NCBI GenBank assembly: GCA_009780915.1
Contig: WQZD01000020.1
Coordinates: forward strand, 1-45,000
Source of the DNA: Propionibacteriaceae bacterium
GTDB lineage: Bacteria; Actinomycetota; Actinomycetes; Propionibacteriales; Propionibacteriaceae
DNA: 45,000 nt
Direction of reading: 5' to 3'
Under the pieces are notes generated by a model. The model worked only from the letters and a program-made list of their open reading frames with translations. It made no database searches and was not told where the DNA came from. The position numbers and the translations under genes were made by a program. Shown one piece after another: positions 41,684 to 45,000 of the stretch. Each line of letters opens with the position of its first letter. Within the stretch, counting starts at the first letter, position 1.

Positions 41684-42505
41684 TCACCCCTGTGAGTCGA
41701 CCTGTGTCGGGCATGGGGCCACGAGGCAGGTCAGGTCAGGTCCGATGTACGTGGGTCGCTGGGACGGGGGCGCGACCTCGAGGTCCGCCATCGAATGGGA
41801 CCCCGACAGGACGAACAGCGAGTCCCAACCGGCGAGGGTCGCGCCTTCGACGTCGGTGTCCAGCCTGTCGCCCACGAACAGCAACCTCGTGCCGCCGAGG
41901 CGGCGCACCGTCTCGTCGAACAGGGGTTGTGCGGGCTTCCCACCCATGCGGGGGGCGAGGCCGGGCAGGGCCTCGCCCATAGCCTTCAGGATCCCACCCA
42001 TGCCGATGGCCAGGCCTTCGGGGGCGGGACGGTTCAGGTCGTTGTTGCAGGCGTACCACGTGGCCCCGTCTTGGACGGCGAAGCACCCCTCGTTGAGCTG
42101 CTCCCAAGTCAGTCCGGGATGATAGCCCACGCAGATGGCGCGTGTGTCCGCCGACCGGGTCTCCACAGGGCTCAGCCCCACCGCGGCGATCTCGTCGACG
42201 AGCGCCTGCGTCCCGAGCACGAAGACCTCCGCCCCGGCCGGCAGGCGCTCTGCCATGACCCGGGCTGTGGCCTGCGCCGAGGTGACGACGTCCTCGGGAG
42301 CGCAGGGGATGCCCAGGCGGCTCAGGTGCTCCGACACCGCCTGGGGTCCACGCTGCGCGTTGTTGGTGACGAACCCGACCTTGATGCCGCGTCGACGGAT
42401 CTCTGCGATCGTGGACGCCGCGCCGGGCACGGCCTCGGGGCCTGTGTACACGACCCCGTCCAAGTCGAAGCCGACGAGGTCGTACCCGTCCACCAGATCT
42501 GCCAT
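41684..42505 (-). CDS. HAD IIA family phosphatase (NagD-like, Rv1692-like)
   Basis: A 273-residue HAD-superfamily phosphatase, cytosolic. Motif I FDLDGVVYTG (nucleophile Asp), motif II FVTNNAQRG, a large C2-type cap (about 75-175), motif III Lys in GGKPAQPLFDETVRR, and motif IV LFVGDRLDTDVEGATLAG. Mycobacterial Rv1692 is described as a glycerol-3-phosphate phosphatase in lipid recycling, so that is the best guess. The start is four bases after the stop of the TPR gene, with GAGGACTGAGG as ribosome site, forming an operon as in mycobacteria. Confidence 0.9.
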   Translation of the reverse strand: MADLVDGYDLVGFDLDGVVYTGPEAVPGAASTIAEIRRRGIKVGFVTNNAQRGPQAVSEHLSRLGIPCAPEDVVTSAQATARVMAERLPAGAEVFVLGTQALVDEIAAVGLSPVETRSADTRAICVGYHPGLTWEQLNEGCFAVQDGATWYACNNDLNRPAPEGLAIGMGGILKAMGEALPGLAPRMGGKPAQPLFDETVRRLGGTRLLFVGDRLDTDVEGATLAGWDSLFVLSGSHSMADLEVAPPSQRPTYIGPDLTCLVAPCPTQVDSQG

Positions 42506-42509
42506 GGCC

Positions 42510-45000
42510 TCAGTCCTCGTCGGTCTGGGCCTCGATGTCCTGCGTCGGATGGAGGTCCTCAGTAGTCTCGGCGTCAGTAGTCTCGGCTAGATCAGAGTCG
42601 TCCGCATCAGAGTCGTCCGCATCAGGGTCGACTTCGACGGACTCATCTTCATCCGAGTCCGCCTCGACAGACTCAGCCTCAACGGACTCAGCCTCATCCG
42701 AGTCACCCTCGGCAGACTGATCCTCGGCAGACTCATCCTCGGCAGACTCATCCTCAACGGACTCAGCCGCATCGTCGGACTCATCGATGTCGATGTCCTC
42801 CTCGTCGTCCAGCATCTCGGACTCGTCGTCCAGCATCTCGCGGTCCTCGGACTCGGCGTCCTCTGCCACATCATCCTCACGCTCATCCAGATCGTCATCA
42901 CTGTCGTCCTCAAGCTCGTCCAGGTCATCTTCGAATTCGTCCTGGTCGTCCTCAAGGTCGTCCTCGAACTCGTCCTGGTCGTCCTCGTCGTCCTCAAGGT
43001 CGTCCTCGGATTCGTCCAAGTCGTCCTGGTCGTCGATCTCCTCGTCCATGAACTCGCTCTCATCCACGTCGAGCGTGATGCCGTCGAACTCGTCCAGGCG
43101 GTCCAGGGCGGCCGTCTCCCCCTCAGGGTCGATGCGGGCAGCCATGGCGAAACCTCGGTAGGCGTTGGCCATGTCGCCGGCCTGCGCGAGCAGATCCGAG
43201 TAGGCGTACAGCAGGCGCGCCTGCGCCACGCGAGGATGACGGATGGTCGGGCGCTCGATCTCGCGACGCAGAAGACGCATCGCCTCCTCGCGCTGACCCA
43301 TGTCCACGCGCACCCCGGCCGTGACGATCAGCAGTTCCAGGCGCATCGAGGGATCCTCGATCTCCTTCTCGCCCTCGGCGGACAGTTCCAGCGCCTCGCG
43401 GTACTTGGACTGTGCCCGCAGGCAATCCACCATCACGGGGATGAGATCGGCGGATCCGGTCATACGCCGTAAGGTGCGGTACTGGGACAACGCCTCATCG
43501 TACAGTCCGGCCGCGTACGCGGTCTCGGCGGCCACCTCGCGGGTGATGGGCAGTCGTGCCGCACGGCGGCGCGCCGCCTCGGCGTGCCGGTGCGCCAATT
43601 GCGGATCCTGGTCCATCATCATGCCGGCCATCATCAGGTGTGCGCCGACCACGCGGGCGGTGTCCGCCGACAAGCTGCGCAATTCGGCCTTCATGCCCCG
43701 AGGCATCTTCACGTCGTCGGGCAGAACAGGGGTCTCCGGTTCGTCTGGTCGAGCCTCGAGCCCCGGAGGCGGGGTCGGACGCTCCTCCTCGTCCCAGGAC
43801 CTGGTCGAGAAGCGGTTCCCCCCGTCCCGGTCGTGAGACGACGAGCGGAAGTCCCGGTCACCGGATCCACGACGGTCGCCATCGCGGCGCTCGTAGGACC
43901 CGTACCCACGCCGATCGCCGTCGCGACCCGAGTCCGAGCGGAAACCGCGCGAACCACCATTACGCCCACGATCAGAGCCATACCGGGGACGATCGCCGCC
44001 ACGATCCTGATCAGAGCCATAGCGGGGACGGTCACCATCACGCCCACGGTCGGAACCATAGCGGGGACGGTCACCGCCACGATCCTGATCAGAGCCATAG
44101 CGGGGACGATCACCATCACGCCCACGGTCGGAACCATAGGACGGACGATCCTCGCCCCGACCACGTGGCGATCCGTATCCGCCGCGGTCACGGTCAGAGC
44201 CGAAGTCACGACGGCCACCGTCGCGACCCGCGCCGGACCCACGGCGATCACCGTCACGACCCCAACCGGAGTCGCTGCGGCGGCGATCATCGCCGCCTCG
44301 GCCTCCGCGGAACTCGCGGTCGCCCTGACCACCGTTCCCGAAGGACCGGCGATCCTCGCCGCCACGGTTCCCGAAGGACCGCTGATCGTCACGGCCGCGG
44401 TCCGAGCGATAGTCGCCGCGTCCTGCGCTCCTGGACCCCTCCTGGCCTTCGACGTCGCCAGTGCGCTCCCGATCGTCGAACCGCTTGGTGAAGGGACGAG
44501 AACCACCGCGGCGGTCGGCGTCGCCGCGATCCTCGCGCCATGGGCGGCTGGCGCCATCGCGCCCGCCACGGAAGCCCGAGTCGCGGGAATCACGGGTGTC
44601 TCTGCCGCGGCCAGCGTCATGACCACCGCGGTGGTCCGCGCGGCCGGCGTCACGTCCGTACCCCCCACGGGAGTCAGACGACCAACGGGTCGACGTCGCG
44701 TCGCGGTCCTGGTCTGGTCCGCCGGGGCGACGTTGGAAAGAATCACGGCGGGGCTCGCCATCGCGAGAACCCCGGGACTGGAAGGAGCCGCGACCACCGT
44801 CACGTCGAGAATCGGAGCCGAAACGACCCTCCCCTTGGGATCGGCCAGAGTCTCGGCCACCACGATAACCCTCTCGGTTGCCCTGGTAACCCTCTCGGCC
44901 ACCTGCGTCCGACCTGTAGGACGGTGTGGAATCTGAACGGGGGCGGCGATCCTCGCCGCGAGGAGTCCAGCCCTCACGATCGCGGGGAGCGTCGTCACGT
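42510..45000 (-). CDS. RG-rich / TPR-like / acidic-tail protein (5' end outside window)
   Basis: The frame is open without a stop from the right edge to 42510, about 829 visible residues, although the start is not visible. The first 430 are low-complexity, rich in Arg, Gly, Asp, Ser and Tyr (RGG-like), including four tandem 13-residue units. Around 430-640 is a helical TPR-like region (AETAYAAGLYDEALSQYRTL, VDCLRAQSKYREALEL, AYSDLLAQAGDMANAYRGF), the counterpart of Rv1691. The final 185 residues are nearly all Asp/Glu/Ser. The tail's extreme negative charge opposes the basic N-terminus. Actinobacterial TPR proteins with similar tails exist, but their role is unproven; RNA binding and condensate formation are inferences. 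A short-form start at 43712 (GTG) is possible but would leave the in-frame upstream part unexplained. Confidence 0.82.
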   Translation of the reverse strand, partial: RDDAPRDREGWTPRGEDRRPRSDSTPSYRSDAGGREGYQGNREGYRGGRDSGRSQGEGRFGSDSRRDGGRGSFQSRGSRDGEPRRDSFQRRPGGPDQDRDATSTRWSSDSRGGYGRDAGRADHRGGHDAGRGRDTRDSRDSGFRGGRDGASRPWREDRGDADRRGGSRPFTKRFDDRERTGDVEGQEGSRSAGRGDYRSDRGRDDQRSFGNRGGEDRRSFGNGGQGDREFRGGRGGDDRRRSDSGWGRDGDRRGSGAGRDGGRRDFGSDRDRGGYGSPRGRGEDRPSYGSDRGRDGDRPRYGSDQDRGGDRPRYGSDRGRDGDRPRYGSDQDRGGDRPRYGSDRGRNGGSRGFRSDSGRDGDRRGYGSYERRDGDRRGSGDRDFRSSSHDRDGGNRFSTRSWDEEERPTPPPGLEARPDEPETPVLPDDVKMPRGMKAELRSLSADTARVVGAHLMMAGMMMDQDPQLAHRHAEAARRRAARLPITREVAAETAYAAGLYDEALSQYRTLRRMTGSADLIPVMVDCLRAQSKYREALELSAEGEKEIEDPSMRLELLIVTAGVRVDMGQREEAMRLLRREIERPTIRHPRVAQARLLYAYSDLLAQAGDMANAYRGFAMAARIDPEGETAALDRLDEFDGITLDVDESEFMDEEIDDQDDLDESEDDLEDDEDDQDEFEDDLEDDQDEFEDDLDELEDDSDDDLDEREDDVAEDAESEDREMLDDESEMLDDEEDIDIDESDDAAESVEDESAEDESAEDQSAEGDSDEAESVEAESVEADSDEDESVEVDPDADDSDADDSDLAETTDAETTEDLHPTQDIEAQTDED
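43978..44133 (-). repeat. Tandem 39-bp coding repeats in the RG-rich region
   Basis: Units begin at 43978, 44017, 44056 and 44095, with a partial one from 44134. They encode DRPRYGSD followed alternately by QDRGG or RGRDG, giving two near-identical 78-bp higher units. They are in frame with the large minus-strand protein, so they are coding repeats, not a CRISPR array. Confidence 0.9.

Noticed and set aside
43978-44133. CRISPR-like tandem repeat
   Set aside because: Units are contiguous 39-bp coding repeats with no spacers and no cas genes nearby.
43584-44998. Ala/Thr/Val/Ile-rich frames on both strands that look like membrane proteins
   Set aside because: They are frame-shifted readings of the RG-rich region. 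The minus frame with lowest codon base divisible by three joins without a stop to the TPR domain and contains the in-frame repeats.

Overview
The window is chromosomal DNA of a high-GC Gram-positive bacterium (Actinomycetota). The evidence is gene content and order: ceoB/ceoC with an APC permease and a TrmA-like methyltransferase, then OB-fold, DUF3710, dut, DUF4235, DUF4193 and sepH genes, and a second block (TPR protein, HAD phosphatase, small ORF, tlyA, nadK, recN, pyrG, NUDIX, xerD). Both recall mycobacterial gene order (the Rv2689c-Rv2700 and Rv1691-Rv1701 neighbourhoods). I cannot fix the genus. No tRNA, rRNA, CRISPR array or insertion sequence was seen, and no gap between genes exceeds 300 bases.

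Layout. 1-1857: 5' part of a large surface protein (membrane N-terminus plus DNRLRE/RHS-type region), cut by the left edge. 2073-8387: membrane protein, aconitase, RNA methyltransferase and permease, all leftward, in two pairs joined by 4-base overlaps. 8506-14192: TrkA-type regulators, DUF-family housekeeping genes, dut and a short sepH. 14197-18978: phosphodiesterase-like enzyme, App1-type phosphatase and parC. 19042-24069: a Ddl / membrane Mur ligase / alpha-beta hydrolase cassette resembling Firmicutes genes, plus DUF2505 and a GH43 protein. 24242-28583: an unknown gene, secA and xerD. 28680-34737: membrane protein, NUDIX, pyrG, recN and nadK. 34810-37209: two-gene ABC exporter and nicotinamidase. 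37195-38110: tlyA and its small partner. 38253-41661: biotin ECF transporter (ecfT-bioY-ecfA), a free-standing ParC/GyrA-type C-terminal domain, and DUF1810. 41684-45000: HAD phosphatase and a long RG-rich/TPR/acidic protein cut by the right edge.

How it fits together. Most genes are core functions: TCA cycle, CTP, dUTP and NADP supply, DNA repair, chromosome dimer resolution and decatenation, secretion, ribosome methylation and division. Accessory blocks break up the conserved tlyA-nadK and HAD-tlyA junctions. The most notable items are the separate ParC C-terminal-domain paralogue, the peptidoglycan-precursor cassette, the low-complexity RG/TPR/acid-tail protein, the surface protein with very strong strand composition bias, and a sepH lacking its usual N-terminal part.
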